A stretch of DNA of 64,000 bases from Arcobacteraceae bacterium. GTDB lineage: Bacteria > Campylobacterota > Campylobacteria > Campylobacterales > Arcobacteraceae. Below are positions 28,844-39,184 of the stretch, one piece after another. The number at the start of each line of letters is the position of its first letter. Position 1 is the first letter of the stretch. The stretch lies in NCBI GenBank assembly GCA_021107755.1, contig JAIOSF010000022.1, forward strand, positions 1 to 64,000. The letters run 5' to 3'. The position numbers and the translations under genes are program-made. The notes below the pieces were generated by a model that had not been told where the DNA came from, did not search any database, and saw only the letters and a program-made list of their open reading frames with translations.

Positions 28844-29227
28844 TTAGTGATAATCAGCAACTGTTGCTATTAAATCCATCTCTATCATCGCATTTTTAGG
28901 CAGTCCCGCAACTTGCACTGTACTACGAGCTGGCTTATGCAACCCAAATACTTCAGCCATAATTACATTTACTACACCAAAATCATTCATATCTGTTAAA
29001 AAAATATTAATTTTTACAACATTTTCAAAACTTGTGTGATTATCTTCTAAAATTGCACCAAGGTTTGCAAAGATTTGTCTTGTTTGTTTTTTAATATCAT
29101 TTTCAATCATTTCACCATTTAGCTTTAATGCTATCTGACCTGATGTATATAACAACCCATTTACTCTAACTGCTTGAGAGTATGGTCCAATTGCTGCTGG
29201 TGCGTTGTCCGAATGTAGTAGCTCCAT
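28844..29227 (-). CDS. ridA: RidA/YjgF/UK114-family enamine/imine deaminase
   Basis: This 127-residue protein matches RidA in length and motif: NAPAAIGPYSQAV near the start, the substrate-binding Arg in KPARSTVQVAGLP near residue 103 and the closing MIEMDLIA. RidA hydrolyses reactive enamine intermediates from PLP enzymes such as threonine dehydratase. It is a single gene between dnaG and rplU, with AAAGGAAATTT before the ATG. Confidence 0.95.
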   Translation of the reverse strand: MELLHSDNAPAAIGPYSQAVRVNGLLYTSGQIALKLNGEMIENDIKKQTRQIFANLGAILEDNHTSFENVVKINIFLTDMNDFGVVNVIMAEVFGLHKPARSTVQVAGLPKNAMIEMDLIATVADYH

Positions 29228-29290
29228 AAATTTCCTTTTTCTTTATAGTTGTAATTTTGAAATTATACACAAAACCTATTAATAATTGTT

Positions 29291-30919
29291 TTAAACCGCT
29301 ATAAGTTTTTTTTGATTTAGTTCAATTAGTTTATGTTTAAGTTCAACAGTTTTTCTAGCTTTTATTTTAAAATCTATGGTTTCATCAAATTTTAATTGTT
29401 GTAATCTTTTTTTATAATAAGGAACAAGAAGTATTTTTAATTGATTATCTAACTCCTCTTGTGTATATGAAATTATATGTTCATTTAGCATCAGTCCATG
29501 TAAGTTTGGATCATTAATATCTTCTAATAACATATTATATTCATGTGCATGTGTTTCAAACATATCAGGTCGTAGCTCATTTTTTACCACTTCTAATAAC
29601 ATTGGATTGTCAAGAATTGTTTTAATAATACTTAGTTCTGATATATTCACAGAGGTTAGATTTACTTGATTAACTCTTTGATTATTAAAGTGTTGTACTT
29701 GCACAAGTTGAGAATTGACATTCAATTTCCGTGCAACTAAATTTTGATATTCCTCTTGCAAAATTGGATCTAGTGTTTTTAAAAACTCATTTGATTCTTT
29801 TAATGCTTGTTGCTTATCTTGTGGATTTTCTAAATTATATTTTTGTATTATATAATCAATAACAAAAGGGATAAAAGGCTGAGGATTTGAAAACATAGAG
29901 TTAAGTTCATCCATCTTATTTGCTACAACCATATCAGCTGGATCTTGCCCCTCTTTAAAAATAACAACTCCACCATTAAAGTTACTATGGCTTAAAAGTA
30001 AACTGGCTTTATATGCAGCATTTAAACCCGCTTTATCCCCATCGTAAGCCACAATAACTTTAGGTTCTCCCCTTTTTAATAAAGGTAAATGCTCTTGCGT
30101 TAAAGCTGTTCCAAGAGTTGCTACAGTGTTGGTAAATCCTGCTTGATGAAGCATAACAACATCAAGATATCCTTCTGTTACTATAATAGTTTTTTGTTTA
30201 TAGATAAACTCTTTTGCAATATTATATCCATAAAGAAGCCTTGATTTATTGAAAAATTTTGTTTGTGGCGAATTTACATATTTTGCATTGTGTCCAGTTA
30301 TTGTTCTTCCACCAAATCCTACAATATTTCCATTAATTGTATATATTGGAAATGTGATTCTCTCTATAAATCTAGCATATAGTCCATTTTGTCCTGTATC
30401 AATTATCCCAAACTCTTTTGCATCTGCAAGGTTTAAAAAATTTGTTTTGAGATAATTGATAGTATCTTGTGAACTACTAGCGTACCCTATCTCAAACTTT
30501 TCAATTGAAGAGGAAGATACTCCCCTTTGTTTTAAATAATCCATAGCATTTGGATGATATACTAAAAGTTTTTGATAGTGATTATTTACTTTTGTAATAA
30601 TTGATAAGTCTACTTTTTTTGCATCATTATCATATTGTAATGATACATTTGACATGGACGCTAATTTCTCTATAGCTTCAGGATAGGAGAGTTTTTCATA
30701 CTCCATCACAAACTTTATAGAATCTCCACCAACACCACAACCAAAACAGTGATAAATCTGCTTTTGTGGACTCACAACAAAGGAAGGTGTATCTTCCCCA
30801 TGGAAAGGGCAACACGCTTTAAAATTTGCTCCACTTTTTTTTAACTCAATAAACTGAGATATAATGTCAACAACATCAAGGTGAGATTTTAAGTTTTCTA
30901 TTGAGTCTTTTGTTATCAT
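29291..30919 (-). CDS. dnaG: DNA primase
   Basis: This primase of about 542 residues starts MITKDSIENLKSHLDVVDII. It has a CHC2 zinc-binding domain (ligands C37, H40, C58, C61), a TOPRIM catalytic core (VTEGYLDVVMLHQAGF, IVAYDGDKAGLNAA near 255-310) and a C-terminal helicase-binding region. An ATG eight codons upstream (30943) extends the frame by MKWYYTIT, but family proteins in the phylum begin at MITK and the extension is AT-rich promoter-like sequence. It is a lone gene, not in an rpsU-dnaG-rpoD operon. Confidence 0.95.
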   Translation of the reverse strand: MITKDSIENLKSHLDVVDIISQFIELKKSGANFKACCPFHGEDTPSFVVSPQKQIYHCFGCGVGGDSIKFVMEYEKLSYPEAIEKLASMSNVSLQYDNDAKKVDLSIITKVNNHYQKLLVYHPNAMDYLKQRGVSSSSIEKFEIGYASSSQDTINYLKTNFLNLADAKEFGIIDTGQNGLYARFIERITFPIYTINGNIVGFGGRTITGHNAKYVNSPQTKFFNKSRLLYGYNIAKEFIYKQKTIIVTEGYLDVVMLHQAGFTNTVATLGTALTQEHLPLLKRGEPKVIVAYDGDKAGLNAAYKASLLLSHSNFNGGVVIFKEGQDPADMVVANKMDELNSMFSNPQPFIPFVIDYIIQKYNLENPQDKQQALKESNEFLKTLDPILQEEYQNLVARKLNVNSQLVQVQHFNNQRVNQVNLTSVNISELSIIKTILDNPMLLEVVKNELRPDMFETHAHEYNMLLEDINDPNLHGLMLNEHIISYTQEELDNQLKILLVPYYKKRLQQLKFDETIDFKIKARKTVELKHKLIELNQKKLIAV

Positions 30920-30985
30920 GGTAATGGTATAATACCATTTCACAACTTCAAATATAATATCAAAAAAGAAAAAGGCTCTGTTTTA

Positions 30986-31882
30986 ATGGAAAACTTTATA
31001 TTAATATTTTTAACAATTTTTATTGGTTATTTTCTCAATAGACTTTCAATCTTTCCACAAGACTCAGCTATAACCTTAAATAAGTTTGTTATTTTTATAT
31101 CTTTACCAGCTATGATATTTTTACAAATACCAAAACTTACACTTTCTTTTGATATTGTGATACCTATTGTTATATCTTGGTGTGTGATTCTTCTGTCTGC
31201 AATCACTATCTTCTTTTTATCAAAACTGATGAATTTTTCAAAAGAGATAACTGGTGCTTTACTTTTAGTTGGAGTTTTAACAAATAGTTCATTCCTCGGT
31301 ATCCCTATAATTGAAGCATTTTATGGTGGTGATGCATTGCCATATGTAATGGTATACGATCAATTGGGAACTTTTTTAGCACTAGCAACATACGGTACTT
31401 TTATAGCATCTTACTATAGTGCAAAAACTCAGATTACTTTTTCAATGATTGTGTATAAAATAATCACTTTTCCACCATTTATAGCATTAATACTTTCTCT
31501 ATTTTTTATAGGAGTTGAATTTCCAACACCAGTAAAAAGTGTTTTATCTTCAATTGCTGCTACTATTGTTCCTGTAGCATTAGTTGCAGTTGGATTACAA
31601 CTGCAGTTTAAATTACCAAAAGATGATTTAAAGCCTTTTAGTGTTGCATTAATAACGAAACTACTATTTGCACCAATTATTGCGATAATTATATGTACTA
31701 TTTTTTCTTGGAATAATTTAGCAGGTCAAGTATCTATACTAGAAGCCGCAATGGCTCCAATGATAACTGCAGGTGCCATGGCTTCTATGGCAGGACTTGC
31801 CCCTCGTCTTAGCTCTGCTATTGTTGGTTATGGAGCAATTATATCTTTTCTTACTACTTATATCTTTTATAGATTAATTTAA
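30986..31882 (+). CDS. AEC-family (auxin efflux carrier-like) transporter
   Basis: This 298-residue protein has about ten membrane helices in two inverted halves, beginning MENFILIFLTIFIGYFLNRLS and with GVLTNSSFLGIPIIEAFYG at the first half's conserved Asn/Gly region. AEC proteins in bacteria export or exchange carboxylates or amino acids; the substrate here is unknown. The start lies 42 bases from the dnaG upstream ATG, divergent. The stop is two bases before the end of the convergent epimerase gene. Confidence 0.88.
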   Translation: MENFILIFLTIFIGYFLNRLSIFPQDSAITLNKFVIFISLPAMIFLQIPKLTLSFDIVIPIVISWCVILLSAITIFFLSKLMNFSKEITGALLLVGVLTNSSFLGIPIIEAFYGGDALPYVMVYDQLGTFLALATYGTFIASYYSAKTQITFSMIVYKIITFPPFIALILSLFFIGVEFPTPVKSVLSSIAATIVPVALVAVGLQLQFKLPKDDLKPFSVALITKLLFAPIIAIIICTIFSWNNLAGQVSILEAAMAPMITAGAMASMAGLAPRLSSAIVGYGAIISFLTTYIFYRLI

Positions 31883-31884
31883 AT

Positions 31885-32736
31885 CTATACTAAATTATCA
31901 ATAGTATCCTCTATATTCTGAAATTTAAATTCAAATCCAGCATCAAGAAGCCTTTTAGGCACAGCACTTTGTCCATCTGTTAATACTTTTGACCCTTCAC
32001 TAAAAATTAAATCTAAAATAAAAGCAGGAACGGGAAGAATAGTTGGTCTATGAAGTGATTTTCCTAATGCTTTTGTCAGTCCATAGTTTGTTGTAGGAGT
32101 TGGTGCTGTCATATTATAAATGCCCTCTATATTATCATGTTCTAACGCAAACTCAAAAGCATTTTTTAAATCATCAATATGGATAAATGAAAATACTTGT
32201 TTTCCATCACCTATAGTCCCACCAAGTCCTAATTTAAATGGTAAAAGCATTTTGCCTAATGCACCTCCATCTCCTAAAACAATACCAAATCTAAATATAA
32301 CAGTTCTTATACCTAAAGTTTGAACTTTTAAAGCTTCCTTTTCCCAATCTTTACATAATTTTGCTAAAAAATCATCTCCATAGTTGAAATTCTCTTCATC
32401 GTATGTAGATTGATTATCATAAATACCCACGGCACTTGTAGAGATAAAAATTTCTGGTTTGTTTTTTGTTTTCTCTATTGCTTTAAAAAGGTTTCTTGTT
32501 GTACCAATTCTACTGCTATACAAAAGATTTTTATATTCTTCACTCCACCTACTAATAATATTCGCACCTGCAAGGTTGACAACCGCATCACACCCATCAA
32601 GAAGATTTGATAATATTTCAATATCTTTTAAATCTTCCCTTTTTATTGCTATAACATCATGACCATTTTGATGAAAAATATCTTTTAAATTTGAGCCTAC
32701 AAAACCACTTGCACCTGTAATTGCTATCTTTGCCAT
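31885..32736 (-). CDS. TIGR01777-family NAD-dependent epimerase
   Basis: This 283-residue SDR protein has the nucleotide-binding motif TGASGFVGSNL (residues 7-17), VVNLAGANII and SRIGTTRNL. A YDEENF region and the C-terminal DUF1731-type segment (PVPAFILDLIFSEGSKVLTDGQSAVPKRLLDAGFEFKF) follow. The family is widespread (YfcH-like) and lacks a firm assigned reaction. It converges with the AEC transporter and has no operon partner. Confidence 0.9.
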   Translation of the reverse strand: MAKIAITGASGFVGSNLKDIFHQNGHDVIAIKREDLKDIEILSNLLDGCDAVVNLAGANIISRWSEEYKNLLYSSRIGTTRNLFKAIEKTKNKPEIFISTSAVGIYDNQSTYDEENFNYGDDFLAKLCKDWEKEALKVQTLGIRTVIFRFGIVLGDGGALGKMLLPFKLGLGGTIGDGKQVFSFIHIDDLKNAFEFALEHDNIEGIYNMTAPTPTTNYGLTKALGKSLHRPTILPVPAFILDLIFSEGSKVLTDGQSAVPKRLLDAGFEFKFQNIEDTIDNLV

Positions 32737-32811
32737 AATATCTCCCTTATATTCTTAAGTTATTATAATCTATACTTTATCTATTTGTAGCTGAAAAATA
32801 TACTTAAATTT

Positions 32812-35220
32812 TCAACTTAAAGGAAATGTAATTATAAAACAAGCTCCTTTATATTTTTTCTCTTTATATTGAAATATTTTATTTTCTACGGATACTGTAC
32901 CATTCATATGTTTGGAGATAATCTCAGCAGACATATAAAGTCCTATTCCAGTACCTTGTGCTTGATGTTTTGTTGTAAAATATGGTTCAAATACTTTATC
33001 AATAATATCTTCAGGTATCCCACCCCCACTATCTTGTATAGTTAAATAGGCTTTTTGATTTTCTATAAAAGTTTTTATTAAGATAACTCTATCATCAATA
33101 TCTTTTTTTTCTAGAACATCTTTTGAGTTATTTAAGATATTCATTATCACTTGTACCAACTCATTTTCAAAACCTAATATTGTAATACCAGTCAGTTCTT
33201 TTTCAATTACAATACTTCTGTTTCTAAATTTTGAGATTACAATATTTAAAGACTTTTCAATAGCGTGAGCCAACAAAAATTCAACCTCTTCTTTATCCTG
33301 CTTAAAAAAGTTTCTAAAATCATCTATGGTACTTGAAAGATGTTCTGTAGTTGTTACAATAAGTTGTAAAGATTCGTCCATCACTTTCTCATCAAGTATA
33401 TTAAACTCTTTTTGCATCTGAATACCACTTGCAGCTGTTGATATTACAGATAAAGGTTGTCTCCATTGGTGTGCTATATTCTCAAGCATCTCCCCCATTG
33501 CAGCCATTTTTGATTGTTGAAAAAGTATTTGCTCTTTCTCTTTTAAGAGTTTTTCTTGTTTTTTTTGTTTTGTTATATTGGTAAAAACTGCTATATAGTT
33601 TTTAACACTACCATCATTTTTCAATATTCTATTAATAGTTAAAAGCTCAACATAAAAGGAACCATCTTTATTTTTATTTACAATTTCACCATGCCAAAAA
33701 TTATCTTTTTCTAATACTTTCCACATTTTATTATAAAAATCGTTATCATGTCTTTGTGATTTTAATATATTAGGATTTTTTCCCACTACATCTAATAGAG
33801 TATACCCTGTATTTTTTGTAAAAGCTTTATTAACATCTACTATTTTAGCATCTTCATCTGTTATTAAAATCCCATCATTTGTATTATCAAAAACAGTATA
33901 AGCATTTTTTAGCTTATCAGCATTAAGTTTCTCTTCTGTGATATCATTTCCAATAATCACTAACTCAATTTGACCATCAAATTCTATAGAACTAATTTCT
34001 ACATCAAAACAACGGTCTGTATTATATATATCTTTTACAATAACCTCTTTTTTGATAGTTATATTTTTATTATAAGATAATATATTTTCTTTAAGCCATT
34101 TTTGCCCTTCACCTTCCCAACACAAAAGATTATAAAATTTTGAACCAACTACTTCCTCTCTTTTTTTATTTAAGAATTTTTCAACCTTATTGTTAATCTG
34201 AAGAATGGTACCATCAACTTTTACTATTGATATTAAAAAATTATTTTGCTCAAAGATAATTTGAAATCTTTTTCGACTTTGATTTTTTTCTTTTTCATAT
34301 GCAATCTCTTTAGCTCTAGATTTATCATATTTTAAAATCAATGCAATAATCAACACTGCACATAAAAATATTAAAAAACTCAACAATAATAAAACAAATA
34401 CTCTCTTCTCTTCCCAATTTCGTAAACTTTCTTTATAATCAAGTTTGATGGCTATATTTAGTGGATATAATTCTGACAATTGGTATGATGTTAAATACTC
34501 ATTATCTTTAATAAACTCCTCTCCAGAAGCAAAACTTTTTTCTAGTGAATCCTTATAAAATTTTGTTTCTACAATAGTTGAATTTAACTTATGATTTTTT
34601 TCAGTAGAATAAAGCAATTTACCATCTACCCTTATAATATCAATATGATCTAAATTTTGAGCAATTGAATCTTTATATCTATTAACAAAATTATCAATAT
34701 TAATAACAATTATTATTGTATAATCACCTTTGAGTGTAGATACTTTTTTACTAATAGGTATATATACTAGTTTGGTGTCACTTTGGTTAATATCTCTCCC
34801 ATACTCTAACTCTCCAAAGCGTAAAATATATTTATCAAACACAGGAGTTGGATAGTAATCACTAATATCTATTTTGTAACCTATATTTTTACTATTAGAA
34901 CTTTTAATTATAAAATTGTTTTCATCAACTATATTTAAGGAACGAATATATGGATTTGAAGTTAAAATATCATTTAAATTTTTTTCTAATAACCTACTAT
35001 TTGTATTTTCTAAAAAAAAAGATAATCCACTTACTGTATGCTCTATACTATTAAGAGTTTGTGTTAATTGTTCCGAAAAAACATTTGAATGAAACTTAGC
35101 AATTTCTATATGATTTCTAATCGCTTCATTTTTTAAAATATTCATAGAAAATAGAATCCCACCTAATATAATAGATATAATAAATAAGGAAATTAATACA
35201 ATTTTATAAATACTCTTCAA
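32812..35220 (-). CDS. Membrane sensor histidine kinase with two PAS domains
   Basis: This 802-residue kinase has a membrane helix at about 8-28, a periplasmic CACHE-like sensor (about 30-278) and a second helix at about 281-304. Two PAS domains (about 320-440 and 447-560) precede a HisKA-like region with the H-box NIAHQWRQPLSVIST near 586. The ATPase domain carries NILNNSKDVL (N box), IQDSGGGIPEDIIDK (G1) and GTGIGLYMS (G2). It starts at TTG (35220); no ATG nearby would keep the first helix. It is downstream of, and 15 bases from, a periplasmic solute-binding protein, which suggests that protein delivers the signal. No response regulator is adjacent. Confidence 0.9.
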   Translation of the reverse strand: MKSIYKIVLISLFIISIILGGILFSMNILKNEAIRNHIEIAKFHSNVFSEQLTQTLNSIEHTVSGLSFFLENTNSRLLEKNLNDILTSNPYIRSLNIVDENNFIIKSSNSKNIGYKIDISDYYPTPVFDKYILRFGELEYGRDINQSDTKLVYIPISKKVSTLKGDYTIIIVINIDNFVNRYKDSIAQNLDHIDIIRVDGKLLYSTEKNHKLNSTIVETKFYKDSLEKSFASGEEFIKDNEYLTSYQLSELYPLNIAIKLDYKESLRNWEEKRVFVLLLLSFLIFLCAVLIIALILKYDKSRAKEIAYEKEKNQSRKRFQIIFEQNNFLISIVKVDGTILQINNKVEKFLNKKREEVVGSKFYNLLCWEGEGQKWLKENILSYNKNITIKKEVIVKDIYNTDRCFDVEISSIEFDGQIELVIIGNDITEEKLNADKLKNAYTVFDNTNDGILITDEDAKIVDVNKAFTKNTGYTLLDVVGKNPNILKSQRHDNDFYNKMWKVLEKDNFWHGEIVNKNKDGSFYVELLTINRILKNDGSVKNYIAVFTNITKQKKQEKLLKEKEQILFQQSKMAAMGEMLENIAHQWRQPLSVISTAASGIQMQKEFNILDEKVMDESLQLIVTTTEHLSSTIDDFRNFFKQDKEEVEFLLAHAIEKSLNIVISKFRNRSIVIEKELTGITILGFENELVQVIMNILNNSKDVLEKKDIDDRVILIKTFIENQKAYLTIQDSGGGIPEDIIDKVFEPYFTTKHQAQGTGIGLYMSAEIISKHMNGTVSVENKIFQYKEKKYKGACFIITFPLS

Positions 35221-35235
35221 ATTTTTAACTTATTG

Positions 35236-36024
35236 TTATTTTAATTTTGCAATTGGTTCAAGACCATTTGCTTTAGCTGCTTTTAAAAGTCGTCCATCTT
35301 TTTTAATATCACTGATAAATTTTTCAACTCTATTATAAAACTTATCATCACCATAACTTGTAGCCCAAGCATAGGGTGTCATATGGTATGTTTGTGATGG
35401 AATGATCAGTTTTGCCCAGTTTGTTTTAGCTAACATTCTTTTTCCAAAAGGATAATCTGTCATAAACACATCAGCACGACCTGATTGTACTTCTTGTTCT
35501 CTTGCATGATAGCTATTTACTACAAGTAGTTGGGCATGCTTAAGTTTTTCTTTCATTACAGGTTCGTGGTAAGTTCCTTTTGCCACTGCCACAACAACAC
35601 CTTTTTTATCAATATCATCCCATGATTGAATTTTCCGATTTGTTTTCGTTGTAATTGCATATATATCACTAGACAAGTGTGGAGTTGTAAATCGAATCTT
35701 TTCTCTTCTTGCTGGTGTGTTTCCTATAGCAAACATTGCTATATCACATTTTTGTATTGTTACATCATCAATAAGTTTTGCAAAAGAACTTTGTACAAAT
35801 TCTAACTTTACATTTAAGTCTTTAGCTAATTCTTGAGCTAAATCACTATCAATACCAACAAGTTTTTGAGTTCTTTTATCTAGATATGAGATACCATAAT
35901 ATTCTGGCCAAATACATACTTTTAGCGTATTTGTTGCTATTATTTTATCAAGCTTTGATTCTTGTGCTATTAAAAAAGTCCCAACAAAACATACTAATAA
36001 AAAAAATTTAATAAACTGACCCAT
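35236..36024 (-). CDS. Periplasmic amino-acid-type solute-binding protein
   Basis: This 262-residue protein has a signal peptide (MGQFIKFFLLVCFVGTFLIA) and the SBP_bac_3 fold (DKIIATNTLKVCIWPEYYGISYLD, GIDSDLAQELAKDLNVKLEFV, DIAMFAIGNTPARREKIRFTTP). The Arg in PARRE normally binds an amino acid carboxylate. No permease or ATPase gene is nearby; instead the next gene is a histidine kinase, so a sensing rather than transport role is likely. Ligand unknown. Confidence 0.9.
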   Translation of the reverse strand: MGQFIKFFLLVCFVGTFLIAQESKLDKIIATNTLKVCIWPEYYGISYLDKRTQKLVGIDSDLAQELAKDLNVKLEFVQSSFAKLIDDVTIQKCDIAMFAIGNTPARREKIRFTTPHLSSDIYAITTKTNRKIQSWDDIDKKGVVVAVAKGTYHEPVMKEKLKHAQLLVVNSYHAREQEVQSGRADVFMTDYPFGKRMLAKTNWAKLIIPSQTYHMTPYAWATSYGDDKFYNRVEKFISDIKKDGRLLKAAKANGLEPIAKLK

Positions 36025-36076
36025 AAATATACCTCTTACTAGTGAGAATATTAACCAATATTACTTAAAAGTATTA

Positions 36077-39000
36077 TTAATTTTTTTTATTATTATCTTG
36101 AGGAATTACAATTGTAAAAATAGCACCACTAGAACTATTCTTAACACTTAAATCACCATCAAAACTCTCACAAATAATTTTATGACAAATATAAAGTCCT
36201 AAACCTGTACCCATACTTTTATGCTTTGTAGTGAAATATGGTTCAAAAATCTTATCTATAATATTCTCATCAATTCCACCAGCATTATCTTCAACGGTTA
36301 CAAGTATTTCATCTTTATACTCTTTAAGTTCAATGATTATTTTTGGTTCTTTTGTTTTTCTTTCTTTAAATACATCTTTAGCATTATTTATAAGGTTTGT
36401 AATAACTTGTATAAATTCACCTTTAACCATTGTTTTTTGAATATCTTTTGTACTAATAAAGACCACATCTATATAGTTGTTTTTTAAAGTAGCTTCCATA
36501 ATTTTCAATACAGATTCAATAACCTCAGCTACGCTAACACTAATTAATTCTTTATTATCACTTTCTTTAATAAAATCCCTAAATGTATCAATAGTTTCAG
36601 AAAGATATTTTGTATTTTCTACTATGTAATCCATATTCTTCTCTATATCTCCATCTTGAAGTAACCCATATTGTTGTTTCATATGTACACCACTAGCTGC
36701 AGTTGATATTACAGATAACGGCTGCCTCCATTGATGAGCAATATTTCCTATCATATTTCCCAAAGATGCCATTTTTTCAGAATACAGAAGTTGGTTTTCT
36801 ACATTTTTCAGATGTGTTATATCCACAAAAGTGATAATATAATTGTTATCATAAATTCTATTATTTATATCAAAATCTATATAAAATATATGTGGCTGAT
36901 GCTTTTTGTCATCCATCTTTACTTGAATATTTAAATTTAAATTTTGTTTTATATACTCAAACCAATTTAAACCATTCATCTCTTTTAACAAATAACCTTT
37001 CCCTTTTTCATCAAGAAAAAAATCACATATACAGCTATAGTATTTTTGAAACTCATCAAGCGACTCATATCCAAAAAATTCTAAGAAAGTATTGTTTACC
37101 TTTTTTATATTTGTTCCGTCTGTTATAACTATGAATGAATTTTGAGAGTCAAGAATTTTTTGGTTATTTTTTGATTCTACTTTTGCTTCTATTTTTGAAA
37201 GGTATTCTCTGTAAACAAAAAATATCATAAACCCAAGTACTATTAAAGTTATCACAATAAGTTGTGTAAATTCTTGTAGCCTATTTTTTATAAATTTATC
37301 ACTTTTTGATACATTTAGTGAGCCAACAACCTCTCCACTTATTTTATTTATAACTGGAATAATTATAGTTAACTCATCAACATTATTAAAGTGAACAGAA
37401 AAAGGAGTCCCATGCTCTATTTTTTTAGCAATAGTATCAAATACCTCTTTTTTGGCTTTATGTTGTACAGTTTTTGCCATTGAAATTTCAAGTTTTTCAA
37501 CAATATTTTTATCAAAATAATATCCCTCTACAGGGCTTTTTATATAATTTGATTGTTGATTTGTAAATACTTTTTCATCTATAACCTTTTTACTAACTAA
37601 AAAATTTACCCGTTTAGTTTCAAAAAGGGTCATATAACTATCTATAAAACTTTTAATATCAAAACTTGTCTCAACACTTCCTATATGTTGATTTTTATCA
37701 TCAAAAAGTGGAAAAACATAACGAAACCCATTGTAAATTCTCCCCTCTTCAAATCCATAAAATGGTTTAAAACTATTGTTAACATATTCAACACTTTGTC
37801 TAATACCAACTAAACTATCCCCATACACACTTGGCTTATGCATTCGTAAAAAACTGGATGAATCAGGAAGATGAAAATGAAGCTGTCTTAAATTATATTT
37901 TATTTTCAAAGATTTATATTTATCCAACAAAATACGATATAACTTTTCTCTATCTTGGTTTTTAAATACTTTTATAATTTCAGGTTTACTTAATAACTCT
38001 AAAAATATAAACTCTGAAATATCTTTGTTTTTTTGAATAATGGAATTATATTCTAAAAGTGTTTGCTTTATTATTGTTTGTTTATAGTTTTCAATATCCC
38101 CAATATATTTTATCTTTATAAGTTGATATATACTAAAAGCTAAAATAAAATAGATACCTAAGATTGTTAAAAATATTCTTAAAGAATAAGACTTACCCTC
38201 TATATTTTTAATCTCTATTTTATTAAAAAAATAAAAAACTAACAATAGTATAATAATAGAAAATAAAAGATAAATATTATGAATATATTCTATATAGGTT
38301 ATTTTACTAATATCTATTTTATCAATGCTTTGTAAAAGCAAAATATGACCTAGTGTTTTATCATTTAATTGAGTATTGAGTTTATAATAACTCACAATAC
38401 TATTAAGACTATAGTCTATATAAAAATCATCTACGGTAAGATTGTCAAAATATTTATCTATCCCATATTTTTGAAGGTAGTGTACCAAATGTTTTTTAGC
38501 ATCTAAATTTGCTACATAATAATCATTGATAAATACCTTACTAAAAGCGTGTGTGAGTTGTTTTTTATAGTGTTTATCTGCTAGTATAATTGTATCTACT
38601 TTTTTCTCTTCTAGTTTTTTTGCAATCGAATTAAAGTGTGTTATCACCTCTACAACACCCAAAAATGTTGTGTTGTCTTCATCAAATACAGGAACACTTG
38701 ACTTGAAAGTCATGTCAAATTTACCAACACTTATGCTATTTAATATTTTTCTATCTTTGAGTATTTTTTGTAAATCAACTCTAGATTCTGATATTTTATC
38801 ATTTTTATACTCTGTCCAACTTCTCTGTATTGATATCCCATCTTTTGTAACAAGTTGGAACCATACATTTTTAAAATCTGTATTAATTTTTAGTTGTTTT
38901 GAATAATCTTTAAGTAAAGTTGGATTTATCTTTATATCTTTTAAAGCAGAAATAATATCACTATTTCGTGATAATCCTAAAGCGATAGTAGATGTGGCAT

Positions 39001-39184
39001 TTTCTTTCTCTTTGATAAGTGTATTAAGATAAACCTTTGATTCTAGAACTTTATCTCGGTATGTATCTTTTTTATATCGTTCTATTTCATTATTTTTTAA
39101 ATAATTTATAATTAAATATAATGCAATACTAAGTATTATAAAAAATAATATAACAAATATACGACTTTTAAATACACTTTTCAC
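36077..39184 (-). CDS. Large sensor histidine kinase with two tandem double-CACHE sensors
   Basis: At 1035 residues this is the largest protein here. A first membrane helix (about 9-27) is followed by a CACHE domain (to about 290), two helices (about 303-325 and 335-356), and a second double-CACHE domain. The second has the LHFHLPDSSSFLRMHKPS motif near 440 and runs to about 640. A helix (645-665), a PAS domain (about 680-790), the H-box NIAHQWRQPLSVIST near 815 and an ATPase domain (VEDNAGGIDENIID, GTGLGLYICH) complete it. GTG at 39184 has AAGG at seven bases. It is 52 bases upstream of the solute-binding protein and kinase pair and may head that operon. No response regulator. Confidence 0.9.
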   Translation of the reverse strand: MKSVFKSRIFVILFFIILSIALYLIINYLKNNEIERYKKDTYRDKVLESKVYLNTLIKEKENATSTIALGLSRNSDIISALKDIKINPTLLKDYSKQLKINTDFKNVWFQLVTKDGISIQRSWTEYKNDKISESRVDLQKILKDRKILNSISVGKFDMTFKSSVPVFDEDNTTFLGVVEVITHFNSIAKKLEEKKVDTIILADKHYKKQLTHAFSKVFINDYYVANLDAKKHLVHYLQKYGIDKYFDNLTVDDFYIDYSLNSIVSYYKLNTQLNDKTLGHILLLQSIDKIDISKITYIEYIHNIYLLFSIIILLLVFYFFNKIEIKNIEGKSYSLRIFLTILGIYFILAFSIYQLIKIKYIGDIENYKQTIIKQTLLEYNSIIQKNKDISEFIFLELLSKPEIIKVFKNQDREKLYRILLDKYKSLKIKYNLRQLHFHLPDSSSFLRMHKPSVYGDSLVGIRQSVEYVNNSFKPFYGFEEGRIYNGFRYVFPLFDDKNQHIGSVETSFDIKSFIDSYMTLFETKRVNFLVSKKVIDEKVFTNQQSNYIKSPVEGYYFDKNIVEKLEISMAKTVQHKAKKEVFDTIAKKIEHGTPFSVHFNNVDELTIIIPVINKISGEVVGSLNVSKSDKFIKNRLQEFTQLIVITLIVLGFMIFFVYREYLSKIEAKVESKNNQKILDSQNSFIVITDGTNIKKVNNTFLEFFGYESLDEFQKYYSCICDFFLDEKGKGYLLKEMNGLNWFEYIKQNLNLNIQVKMDDKKHQPHIFYIDFDINNRIYDNNYIITFVDITHLKNVENQLLYSEKMASLGNMIGNIAHQWRQPLSVISTAASGVHMKQQYGLLQDGDIEKNMDYIVENTKYLSETIDTFRDFIKESDNKELISVSVAEVIESVLKIMEATLKNNYIDVVFISTKDIQKTMVKGEFIQVITNLINNAKDVFKERKTKEPKIIIELKEYKDEILVTVEDNAGGIDENIIDKIFEPYFTTKHKSMGTGLGLYICHKIICESFDGDLSVKNSSSGAIFTIVIPQDNNKKN

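Noticed and set aside
37100-39184. Plus-strand hydrophobic short frames over the large kinases (for example 38670-38906, 36221-36487)
   Set aside because: They are antisense shadows of long conserved genes, without start signals.
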